Assembly: GCA_017983845.1 (NCBI GenBank) | Contig: JAGOAO010000005.1 | Span: 64,772 to 128,771, forward strand | Source of the DNA: Sediminibacterium sp. | Lineage (GTDB): Bacteria > Bacteroidota > Bacteroidia > Chitinophagales > Chitinophagaceae | Length of the DNA: 64,000 nucleotides | Direction of reading: 5' to 3' | Shown: positions 19,491-27,868 of the stretch, piece after piece | Position numbering within the stretch: the first letter of the stretch is position 1 | How the letters are laid out: each line of letters opens with the position of its first letter | Program-made: the position numbers and the translations under genes | The notes under the pieces: model-generated | Told to the model about the DNA's origin: nothing | What the model saw: only the letters and a program-made list of their open reading frames with translations | The model's database searches: none

Positions 19491-21023
19491 ATGAAAAAAC
19501 TTTCCTTTTTATTTCTGTTAATGGTGCTATTTAATTGTAGCTCTATTGCTAATAATTTAGTCATTGGGACACCTGCATACAATTCAAGTGCCAATCAAGT
19601 TAGTTTTACAATTAAGTGGGACAATAGTTGGAGGGTCAATAACGGACCTTCCAATTGGGACGCTGTTTGGGTATTTGTAAAAAGACAACCATGTGGAATT
19701 AATGGTATTTGGTCTCATGCTGTTTTAAGTACAACCTCAAGTGACCATAGTATTTCTGGATCTTATGGACTAGAAGTGGATGCTGTTGCAGATGGAATGG
19801 GTGTATTTGTTCGCCGCCCAAGTGCTGTAAATAATGCAATCGGATCTTTTACAACTACAACATCAGTTACATTAAAACTTTCTGGTAATTACAATCCAGC
19901 CTTAATTGGTTCAACTTCGAACGCAGACAATTTTAAAGTGATTGGAATTGAAATGGTCTATGTACCTCAGGGTGCATTTTATATTGGGGATGGTAGAAGT
20001 ACAAATTCATCCAACTTTTCAAATGGAACTTTAAGAACTGCAAAACAAATTACTAGTGCTATCCAGTCTAGTGGTATTGGTACTTATGCGAATTATACGA
20101 GTGCGCCTGCTTATGCCAATGTAGTAAGCTTGCCAAGCACATTTCCATTAGGATTCAATGGTTTTTATTGCATGAAATATGAAATTAGTCAACAACAAAT
20201 CGTTGATTATTTAAATACCTTAAACTACGATCAACAAAAGGCAAGATTAGGTGTATGGTCTGGTAGAGTCCCAAGTGCAACAGGCACTTATTTTAGCAAT
20301 GCTGCAAATAACTATCGACAAGAAATCAAAGTCACTACCGGAGGCACCGACAATACGATACCAGCAGTTTTTGGTTTAACAAATGCTTATAATGCATTTT
20401 TACCTGCAGGGTATTTAAACTGGCAAGACTTATCATCTTATTTAGATTGGTCAGGTCTAAGACCCATGACTGAATTTGAATATGAAAAATCATGTCGTGG
20501 AACATTAGCGCCAGTTGCGTATGAGTATCCATGGGGCACGACCGTGATTAATACGAGTAATGGTGGTATGTCTAATATGAATACTGCAAGTGAAAAAATG
20601 AGTATTGTAAATGATGGCTTAAGTCATTATAACTGGGATGGCGGTCCAATTCGATCAGGGTTTGCTGCAACAACGAATTCAAATAGAGTGCAAGCAGGTG
20701 CAAGTTTTTACGGTATTATGGAATTGGCTGGGAATGTGTATGAGCAATGTATTGGTGGCGGTGCTAGTTATAACTATGCTGGATTTACGACAACAAATGG
20801 AGATGGGGCATTGGCAAACAATGGATTAGCGAACGTAACAGGCTGGCCAATCAACGGTGGATTGAGTTCAGGCACCATGTATAAGGGAGGTGCGTTTTAT
20901 AACAACACAGGAAATAACAATTATTTCCAAGTATCAGATAGGTCTTTTTACCAAGGTCAATCTACTAATGGAAATACCACAAGAGATAGAGCTACAGGCG
21001 GAAGAGGGGTTAGAAATTTTTAA
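19491..21023 (+). CDS. Secreted SUMF1/FGE-fold protein, tandem copy 1
   Basis: A 510-residue protein with a signal peptide ending near SSIANN. Residues about 20-130 form an N-terminal beta domain (VSFTIKWDNSWR, GPSNWDAVWVFVKRQ) found in front of many Bacteroidota SUMF1 proteins. Residues about 150-510 resemble the formylglycine-generating-enzyme/SUMF1 fold: EMVYVPQGAFYIGDG, FYCMKYEIS, LRPMTEFEYEKSCRG, YPWG, MELAGNVYEQC and a final GGRGVRNF. The segment after YKGGAF, where true formylglycine enzymes have their catalytic cysteines, contains none (NYFQVSDRSFYQG). Sulfatase maturation is therefore unlikely, and a binding or structural role of this C-type-lectin-related fold is inferred. It is the first of three adjacent paralogues. 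Confidence 0.85.
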   Translation: MKKLSFLFLLMVLFNCSSIANNLVIGTPAYNSSANQVSFTIKWDNSWRVNNGPSNWDAVWVFVKRQPCGINGIWSHAVLSTTSSDHSISGSYGLEVDAVADGMGVFVRRPSAVNNAIGSFTTTTSVTLKLSGNYNPALIGSTSNADNFKVIGIEMVYVPQGAFYIGDGRSTNSSNFSNGTLRTAKQITSAIQSSGIGTYANYTSAPAYANVVSLPSTFPLGFNGFYCMKYEISQQQIVDYLNTLNYDQQKARLGVWSGRVPSATGTYFSNAANNYRQEIKVTTGGTDNTIPAVFGLTNAYNAFLPAGYLNWQDLSSYLDWSGLRPMTEFEYEKSCRGTLAPVAYEYPWGTTVINTSNGGMSNMNTASEKMSIVNDGLSHYNWDGGPIRSGFAATTNSNRVQAGASFYGIMELAGNVYEQCIGGGASYNYAGFTTTNGDGALANNGLANVTGWPINGGLSSGTMYKGGAFYNNTGNNNYFQVSDRSFYQGQSTNGNTTRDRATGGRGVRNF

Positions 21024-21046
21024 TATTCAATTTTTAAATTAACAAT

Positions 21047-22546
21047 ATGAAACAATTTTGTTTAATCGTATTTGGTTTTTTTCTAAGCACATTCGCAGTG
21101 AAGGCGAATAATCTTGTGATAGGAACAACTACTTATTCTTCTGCAAATCAAACCTTGACATTTACAGTTGCATGGGATAATAGCTGGTCTATTAGTTCAG
21201 GCCCGTCTAATTGGGATGCTGTATGGATTTTTGTAAAAAGACAAAACTGCTCAGGGAACAATGACTGGGTACATCAATTAGTGAGCACCACTAGTGCAGA
21301 TCATAATGCGCAAAATGGTGGCGCTCAGTCTACGATTGTAGCCGTGAATGCTGCTGCAGATGGAATGGGTGTTTTTGTGAGAAGGATAGGCACGAATGTA
21401 GTGGGGAATGTTTCGGCACAAACAATCACATTAAAACTAGGTGCTACGAATCCAAGTATCACCACTTCCAATAGTGATAATTTTGAAGTGCTTGGAGTTG
21501 AAATGGTGTACGTACCTCAAGGTCAATTTTATATTGGGGATGGCCGTCCTTCGAATACCAATAATTTTTCTGCAGGTAATACGAATCAACCTTTGTTAAT
21601 TACTTCAAGTGTACAGGCGAGTGGATTAGGTACTTACAATAACTATGTGACCAATCCTGCTTATGGTTGTTCTGTTGCACTACCAAGTACATTTCCATTG
21701 GGGTACAATGGTTACTATTGTATGAAGTATGAAATTCAGCAAGGTTTAGTGGTTGAATTTTTAAATACACTTACTTATGATCAACAAGCAAAACGATTAG
21801 CTGCATGGGGAAGATTACCCAATGTTCTTAATGCCTATTTTGATGAAAACTGGTACTATGTCAATGTAAAAGTTAGTACCGCAGGAACTTATAATACGGT
21901 ACCTGCAGTGTTCTCTTGCAGCTTCCCTTATATTCCTCAGTCACATTTAAACTGGACGGACTTTACAGCAATTTTAGATTGGTCAGGATTAAGACCTATG
22001 ACTGAATTTGAATATGAAAAAGCATGTAGAGGTCCATTGAATCCAGTGGCTTATGAATATCCATGGGGTAATACCACCATCAATTTTATGAACAATGGTC
22101 AATCTTCTGCTACTGTTAACTATGGTGTTGCAGAAGGATTTTGCCATGGTGGTGCATGGAATGGAGGACCGATACGTGCTGGCTTCGCAGCCAATGCAAC
22201 CACCAATCGTTCACAAGGTGGTGTAACTTATTATGGCATTATGGATATGGCAGGTCAATTATTTGAACAATGTATTGGTGGAGGAAATGGATACAACTAT
22301 TCTACATTCACCAACCTAAATGGAGATGGTGTATTAGGGGAGAATGGAAACGCGAATACGGCGAATTGGCCATTAGATGGCGGTACAAATTCTGGGACAA
22401 TTGTTAAAGGAGGATTTTTTAATACGAGTAGTGGAAACTTGCCTGCTTTTCAAGTATCAGATAGACAATATTATGGTGGTACAAATAGCAACCTTTCAAT
22501 TTATAAAGATAGATCAATGGGTGGTCGCGGGGTTCGTACATTTTAA
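21047..22546 (+). CDS. Secreted SUMF1/FGE-fold protein, tandem copy 2
   Basis: A 499-residue paralogue of its neighbours with the same plan: signal peptide (ending AVKANN), N-terminal WDNSWS / GPSNWDAVWIFVKRQ domain, then the SUMF1-like domain with EMVYVPQGQFYIGDG, YYCMKYEIQ, LRPMTEFEYEKACRG, YPWGNT, MDMAGQLFEQC and GGRGVRTF. As in copy 1, the C-terminal active-site segment (PAFQVSDRQYYGG) has no cysteine. The framework is strongly conserved, while the stretches between framework blocks differ from copy to copy, as expected of surface loops. The gap to copy 1 is 23 bases. Confidence 0.85.
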   Translation: MKQFCLIVFGFFLSTFAVKANNLVIGTTTYSSANQTLTFTVAWDNSWSISSGPSNWDAVWIFVKRQNCSGNNDWVHQLVSTTSADHNAQNGGAQSTIVAVNAAADGMGVFVRRIGTNVVGNVSAQTITLKLGATNPSITTSNSDNFEVLGVEMVYVPQGQFYIGDGRPSNTNNFSAGNTNQPLLITSSVQASGLGTYNNYVTNPAYGCSVALPSTFPLGYNGYYCMKYEIQQGLVVEFLNTLTYDQQAKRLAAWGRLPNVLNAYFDENWYYVNVKVSTAGTYNTVPAVFSCSFPYIPQSHLNWTDFTAILDWSGLRPMTEFEYEKACRGPLNPVAYEYPWGNTTINFMNNGQSSATVNYGVAEGFCHGGAWNGGPIRAGFAANATTNRSQGGVTYYGIMDMAGQLFEQCIGGGNGYNYSTFTNLNGDGVLGENGNANTANWPLDGGTNSGTIVKGGFFNTSSGNLPAFQVSDRQYYGGTNSNLSIYKDRSMGGRGVRTF

Positions 22547-22564
22547 TTTAAAAAAATACTGGAT

Positions 22565-24076
22565 ATGAAAAAATATATTGTAATTGCATTTTTGAGCTTA
22601 TTCATTGGGAATCACTTGTATGCTAATAATCTTGTGATGTCAACTCCTGTGTATGACAATACTGCTAAAACAATCAGTTTTACAATTGCATGGGACAATA
22701 GTTGGAAAGTGGCATCTGGTCCTTCTAATTGGGATGGGGTGTGGGTATTTGTAAAACGTCAAGCATGTTCTAGTACGAATACTTGGGCCACTGCTTTATT
22801 AAGTACTACATCTTCTGATCACACGAGTGCAGCAGGAACCAATCTATTAACGATTGATGCAGTAGCAGACGGTTTGGGTGTTTTCATTAGAAGAACGGAT
22901 GCAGGCATCGGCAATATAGGTACGCATAATATTACACTTGCTTTAAATAGCAGTTTAACAACTCAACCTGCAATTGTAGCTTCTGCTGCTGATAATTTTA
23001 AAGTCATTGGCACGGAAATGGTCTATGTTCCACAAGGTGGATTTTATTTAGGCGATGGTCGTGGTACAAATACTTCTAATTTTTCTGGAGGCAACAATGC
23101 TTCCACGCCTTTATTTATTGACGCAACAGTTCAGTCAGCAGGATTAGGTTCTGCAACTGCATACACATCGAATCCAATTTATGGTTGTCCAGGTAATTTG
23201 CCATCTACATTCCCATTAGGATACAATGGATTTTGGTGTATGAAATATGAGTTGAGTATGGTAGCTTATACAGAATTTATGAATTGTCTAACTTACGATC
23301 AACAAGCAGCAAGATTGGAAAAATGGGGCGGGCGTTATCCCAACCAACTTGGTGCCAATTTTGGTAACGCATCTTATAAAGGCTATTTAGCAGTTACGAC
23401 TCCTGGTACCTACAATACTGTGCCTGCTGTATTTAGTTACAATACAACTTATGCCAATTATTCTCCTGCTTCTTATTTAAGTTGGAGAGACTTGACTACC
23501 TATTTAGATTGGGCAGGATTAAGGCCGATGACAGAATTTGAATTTGAAAAAGCTTGTAGAGGCACATTGAATCCTGTTGCCAATGAATATCCTTGGGGTA
23601 ACACTTTAATTACTCAAGCAACAGGCAATAATATGGCTGGGCAGGTAGCTGAAAAACCTGGACAAAGCGGAGATGGATTGTGTTTGTATAGCTGGGATGA
23701 TCCTAACTGGGCGCCTTACAGGTCTGGTTATGCTGCAAATGCTACTTCTACGAGATCATTAGCAGCTGCAACCTATTATGGAATTTTAGATATGGGAGGT
23801 AATGTGTTTGAACAAGTGGTTGGCGGTGCTGGATATGATTATTCCAATTTCACAACGGTGAATGGGGATGGAATTTTAGGCAGCGATGGTCATGCAAACA
23901 CTACAGGATGGCCTGCAATCAATGGTTCAAATTCTGGCAATTATGTGAAGGGCGGATCTTTTGGAAACTATGGGGCAACAGTGATACAGGTTTCTGATAG
24001 GACATTTTTCGCAGGAACCACTATTAACAATGGCACTACAGGTAATTCAGGCGGTAGAGGTGTTCGTTCAAATTAA
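22565..24076 (+). CDS. Secreted SUMF1/FGE-fold protein, tandem copy 3
   Basis: A 503-residue third paralogue: signal peptide (ending LYANN), N-terminal domain with FTIAWDNSWK and GPSNWDGVWVFVKRQ, then the SUMF1-like domain with EMVYVPQGGFYLGDG, FWCMKYELS, LRPMTEFEFEKACRG, YPWGNT, LDMGGNVFEQV and GGRGVRSN. It lacks the Cys that copies 1 and 2 keep after FEQ, and also lacks the FGE catalytic cysteines (ATVIQVSDRTFFAG). It is followed after 15 bases by the GTG start of the Ig/MBG protein. Confidence 0.85.
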   Translation: MKKYIVIAFLSLFIGNHLYANNLVMSTPVYDNTAKTISFTIAWDNSWKVASGPSNWDGVWVFVKRQACSSTNTWATALLSTTSSDHTSAAGTNLLTIDAVADGLGVFIRRTDAGIGNIGTHNITLALNSSLTTQPAIVASAADNFKVIGTEMVYVPQGGFYLGDGRGTNTSNFSGGNNASTPLFIDATVQSAGLGSATAYTSNPIYGCPGNLPSTFPLGYNGFWCMKYELSMVAYTEFMNCLTYDQQAARLEKWGGRYPNQLGANFGNASYKGYLAVTTPGTYNTVPAVFSYNTTYANYSPASYLSWRDLTTYLDWAGLRPMTEFEFEKACRGTLNPVANEYPWGNTLITQATGNNMAGQVAEKPGQSGDGLCLYSWDDPNWAPYRSGYAANATSTRSLAAATYYGILDMGGNVFEQVVGGAGYDYSNFTTVNGDGILGSDGHANTTGWPAINGSNSGNYVKGGSFGNYGATVIQVSDRTFFAGTTINNGTTGNSGGRGVRSN

Positions 24077-24091
24077 TCCTATTTATAGTAA

Positions 24092-27000
24092 GTGTCTAAA
24101 TTTAAATTATTCATATTATTTTTCTTTCTAGTATTGACTTCGTCTTTGATGGGGCAATATACTGGAGGGTCTTACGGTGGTACCGCTAAGTTGCAAATTA
24201 GTGCAACAGCTTGTGCTATTGCCATAGATAATAGTGTGTTAATTTACTCAGGCGGCAGTTATGGCGGAACAGCAAAATTGAATATTAGCAATACTGCTTG
24301 TGCAACTAGTCTAGATAGCGCCTTATTGATATACAAAGGCGGCAGTTATGGCGGAGCAGCTAAACTTGCTATTTCAAATGTAGCTTGTACCTATACTTTA
24401 AATGAATCTGTTTTAATTTACAGAGGTGGAAGTTATGGTGGTACAAGTGCTTTAGAAATTGAAGCGACTGCATGTCCAGCTCCTGAGTTAATGAATATAT
24501 TCGTTGGTGGTACTTCGTCCACTTCTGAAGCTGGAAATTTAGTGGCAACCAATACGGCAAATATTGCTGGGCCATTCATTGCAACGATTAAAGATTCAAC
24601 CATTATCGGTGGAAACTGTGTCACTTTAACAACAACAGGAACAGGTGCTACTACCTATTCTTGGAGCCCAAGTGTAGGATTGAACAATGCCAATGTTCAA
24701 AACCCAATAGCAAACCCATCCGTAACAACAACCTACACAGTAACTGCAACTGGAGCATCAGCAGGTTGTAGAGATAAAGCGACTGTCACAATTAACGTGT
24801 TAGCCAATTCTAGCGTTACTACATTGGCCTATCCGTCCAAAGTTTGTAATACCATTACTACATTACAAGAACCCACTTTAACAGGCATTACGAATGGTAC
24901 ATTTAGTGCAAGCGATCCTGGATTAAAAATTAATGCAAGTAGTGGTTTGATCACTCCTAATACGAGTACTATTGGAACCTATGTGGTAACCTATACTTAT
25001 GGTTCTTGCAATAATACCTTGACTGCAAATATTGAAATCACCAATGATTGTGCAACCAATATTGGCGCTTTAGAGTATCCTAATATTTTTAAGGGTGGAT
25101 ATGATAATGCGTATCTCCCAAAAGCAATTGTCACTCAAGCCGCATGTACACTGAATTATGATTATACTCAATTAATCTATTCAGGGGGATCGAATGAGCC
25201 AACTGCTCCTAAATCAATTTTAGTTCAGGCCGCATGTACGCCTAACTATGATTTTACACAACTTATTTATGTTGGTGGAAATAGTGCTACCCTGGCGCCT
25301 AAATCGATTTTAGTTCAGGCAGCCTGTACGCCGAATTTGGATTATACACAACTTATTTATTCAGGTGGATCCAGTGCAGCCAATGCGCCAAAGTCTATCT
25401 TAATGCAAAGTGTTTGTTCAGTCCCGGTAGGAGATAATTTTTATATTGGAGGTGATGGTGTGGGTTATGGCAACGGAAGTCTAACACCATCTTCTAGTGT
25501 GGTTACTGGAACTGCTGTCGGTGTTACTTCGGATGTAACAGTTTGTCCTGGTGCGCCAACGACACTTGGAGCTACTGGTGCAACTACTTATACATGGTCT
25601 CCAGCAACTGGTTTAAATAATTCTTTAATTGCAAATCCAATTGCATCACCAACTACTACTACGGTATACACTGTTGTGGGAACAGGATCTGGTGTAGGTT
25701 GTATTAATACAGCCAAAGTGACTGTAACTGTGATTCAGGATGCATTCACAACTGTATCCTATGGTGCGTATAGTTTTGACGAAATGGACATGAATGTTAA
25801 AAAAGTAAATTTCATCAATGGTCCATTGAATGGAACTTTTTCTTATACACCAACTGGGTTATTCTTTACGGCTGCTGATGGATCGTTTACACCTGGGTTA
25901 AGTACAAGTCAACCTTATACAATCAATTATAATTATACAAAAGGTATTTGTAATTATACCTATGCTGTAAATATCAATATAACTAAGTTGCCTCCTACAA
26001 TTACTTATACAACTCCCGCAACATTTTATATCAACTATGCAAGTATTGCATTATTGCCAACCAATTCTGGGGGTGCTGCAGATATTTTTGAAGCATTAGA
26101 TGCATTGCCTACTGGTTTAAGTTTAAATACAACCACTGGAGAAATCACTGGAACGCCTACACAATTGGTGAACAATGTATCAGTTCGTGTAAGAGCTGCA
26201 AACTACAAACGTGACGGTTCAATTAACTGGAGTGAATTAACAACTGTAGTCATATCCGTAAAAAAACCAACTATCACGCTTGCTGTTTCAACGATACCAA
26301 GTTTAAATACCACTTATGGAGCTGCATCAGCCAATACAAGTTTCAATGTACAGGGAGATAATATTATTAATTATATTCTAGTAAGTATGCCATCTGGATT
26401 TGAGGCATCTGTGAATTCAGGAACTAGCTTTGGTGATACTATTCGTATGTATCCAACAGCGGAGCATTTGATTAATCAACCATTGTATATCAGATTAAAA
26501 CGAACTGCTGGAGTGGGTAATTTCAATGGGAATATTACACTAACCTCAACTAGCGCGGACAATGTTGCGGTGTCTACTACAACAAGTTATGTGGCGCCTG
26601 CAACTTTAACCATAACAGCTAGATACTTTCAGAAATTTTATGGCTCAACAATAAGACTTGGTGCAGGAAGTAAATATTTCACTGCAACAGGATTGGTGAA
26701 TGGTGAAACAGTTGGCTCTGCAACAATTACTGCAACTGGCGGAACCGCTGTGGATGATGCTGTTGGATATTACACGATCACTCCATCCTTGGCTACTGGA
26801 GGTACATTCTCAAGTTCTAATTATAATATCAATTATGTCGCAGGTCAGTTTCAAGTAGTCTATAGCTTGTATAATTTTGCTATGACAGGTAATACTTCGA
26901 ATTGGGTAATTGGTAAGGTTCCTATGCCAGGTATTTCAAATAGCAGCATTACAAATTTAGATTATAGCACAGCAACTTATTCTTCAATGATTTCTGCTGC

Positions 27001-27856
27001 ATTTATCAATATCGATCAGAGAGGTGTTTGTTACAGTACGAGTCCAACACCAACTATCCAAGATAATATTATTGTAGACGGTGCTGTAACATCAGGTAGT
27101 CTGACGGTTAATTTAACCAATCTAACACCATTAACTACTTATTATATTAGAACATTTGTTACGATTGGCAACAAGACCATTTATAGCAATAGTTATAAAT
27201 TTACAACACCTAAGAAGCCTTTAAATAGTATTCTTTTAGCTACAAGTGGACAATATCTTTCTTTTCCAAGGTCCGCGAATATGATCGCCCCTGGAGATTT
27301 TACTTTTGAAACTTGGATTAAATTTAACACAATCGGTGCGGTTGTAATGGATCCAATTTTTGGTGGTGGACAGGGTGATTATTTCTCTATTTATTCTGGA
27401 ACAGTTGCTGCTCGAATTGATGTTAATAATCCTTGTGTTGCTGATCGTCATTTTAATCCAATATCAAATATTGCGACTGGTGTATGGCATCATATGGCAT
27501 TGGTTAGAACAGGATCTGTCATAACCACATATTTAGATGGTGTTGCGAATGGTACAACAAGTTGTACTGGTGCTTTCTTAAATTCAGCGAGTGTTAGTAC
27601 AATTTTAATCGGCAAGAACAATTGGAGACCAGGCAATTTGAATGCATATATCACCAATATGAGGCTTGTTGTTGGATCGGCATTGTATACATCTAATTTC
27701 ACTCCGCCAACTACCATTCTCACATCAATTCCTGGCACGCAATTTTTGTTGACTGTGGATGATGCAGCTAATCCATATAAGGATAGTGGCCCTAATAATG
27801 TCACCATTAGTGCCTTCGGTGCTCCAGTATTCAATCGAGCAGGCGGGCCATTTTAA
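24092..27856 (+). CDS. Large secreted repeat protein with Ig-like, MBG and LamG domains
   Basis: A 1,254-residue protein from a GTG start, chosen because a clean signal peptide (FKLFILFFFLVLTSSLMGQ) follows at once. Residues 25-140 hold four 29-residue GGSYGG repeats and residues about 335-455 four related 30-residue repeats. Each repeat block leads into a PKD/Ig-like segment (TYSWSPSVGLNN, TYTWSPATGLNN). Further on are a putative Ig segment (LPTGLSLNTTTGEITGTP, about 690), an MBG-type domain (LTITARYFQKFYGS, about 845-930), a fibronectin-III-like segment (LTPLTTYYIRTFV, about 1015) and a C-terminal LamG domain (about 1050-1250: FTFETWIKFN, WHHMALVRTG). It has no T9SS tag. An extracellular adhesin-like role is inferred. 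Confidence 0.85.
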   Translation: MSKFKLFILFFFLVLTSSLMGQYTGGSYGGTAKLQISATACAIAIDNSVLIYSGGSYGGTAKLNISNTACATSLDSALLIYKGGSYGGAAKLAISNVACTYTLNESVLIYRGGSYGGTSALEIEATACPAPELMNIFVGGTSSTSEAGNLVATNTANIAGPFIATIKDSTIIGGNCVTLTTTGTGATTYSWSPSVGLNNANVQNPIANPSVTTTYTVTATGASAGCRDKATVTINVLANSSVTTLAYPSKVCNTITTLQEPTLTGITNGTFSASDPGLKINASSGLITPNTSTIGTYVVTYTYGSCNNTLTANIEITNDCATNIGALEYPNIFKGGYDNAYLPKAIVTQAACTLNYDYTQLIYSGGSNEPTAPKSILVQAACTPNYDFTQLIYVGGNSATLAPKSILVQAACTPNLDYTQLIYSGGSSAANAPKSILMQSVCSVPVGDNFYIGGDGVGYGNGSLTPSSSVVTGTAVGVTSDVTVCPGAPTTLGATGATTYTWSPATGLNNSLIANPIASPTTTTVYTVVGTGSGVGCINTAKVTVTVIQDAFTTVSYGAYSFDEMDMNVKKVNFINGPLNGTFSYTPTGLFFTAADGSFTPGLSTSQPYTINYNYTKGICNYTYAVNINITKLPPTITYTTPATFYINYASIALLPTNSGGAADIFEALDALPTGLSLNTTTGEITGTPTQLVNNVSVRVRAANYKRDGSINWSELTTVVISVKKPTITLAVSTIPSLNTTYGAASANTSFNVQGDNIINYILVSMPSGFEASVNSGTSFGDTIRMYPTAEHLINQPLYIRLKRTAGVGNFNGNITLTSTSADNVAVSTTTSYVAPATLTITARYFQKFYGSTIRLGAGSKYFTATGLVNGETVGSATITATGGTAVDDAVGYYTITPSLATGGTFSSSNYNINYVAGQFQVVYSLYNFAMTGNTSNWVIGKVPMPGISNSSITNLDYSTATYSSMISAAFINIDQRGVCYSTSPTPTIQDNIIVDGAVTSGSLTVNLTNLTPLTTYYIRTFVTIGNKTIYSNSYKFTTPKKPLNSILLATSGQYLSFPRSANMIAPGDFTFETWIKFNTIGAVVMDPIFGGGQGDYFSIYSGTVAARIDVNNPCVADRHFNPISNIATGVWHHMALVRTGSVITTYLDGVANGTTSCTGAFLNSASVSTILIGKNNWRPGNLNAYITNMRLVVGSALYTSNFTPPTTILTSIPGTQFLLTVDDAANPYKDSGPNNVTISAFGAPVFNRAGGPF
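24164..24511 (+). repeat. Four 29-residue GGSYGG...AC...LIY repeats
   Basis: Each unit starts GGSYGG, has an alternating hydrophobic strand (AKLxIS), a single AC dipeptide near position 16-17 and ends with a strand such as LIY before the next GG. Four consecutive copies follow directly after the signal peptide. One cysteine per unit could form inter-repeat disulphides or bind a ligand. Confidence 0.85.
25094..25453 (+). repeat. Four 30-residue GG...APKSIL...AC...LIY repeats
   Basis: A second set in the same protein: GG, then APKSILVQAACTPN, then YTQLIY before the next GG. The layout (GG, strand, AC, LIY) matches the 29-residue set at 24164, so the two sets are probably diverged from a common unit. 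Copies 2 and 3 are nearly identical in DNA. Confidence 0.85.
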
Positions 27857-27868
27857 TCAAGACATTGT

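Noticed and set aside
19491..24076. Diversity-generating retroelement target genes, because SUMF1-like C-type-lectin folds are typical variable proteins
   Set aside because: No reverse transcriptase and no template repeat was seen in the window, and the copies differ throughout, not only at adenine positions near the 3' end.
19491..24076. Sulfatase-activating formylglycine enzymes
   Set aside because: The C-terminal catalytic cysteines are absent in all three copies and no sulfatase gene is in the window.
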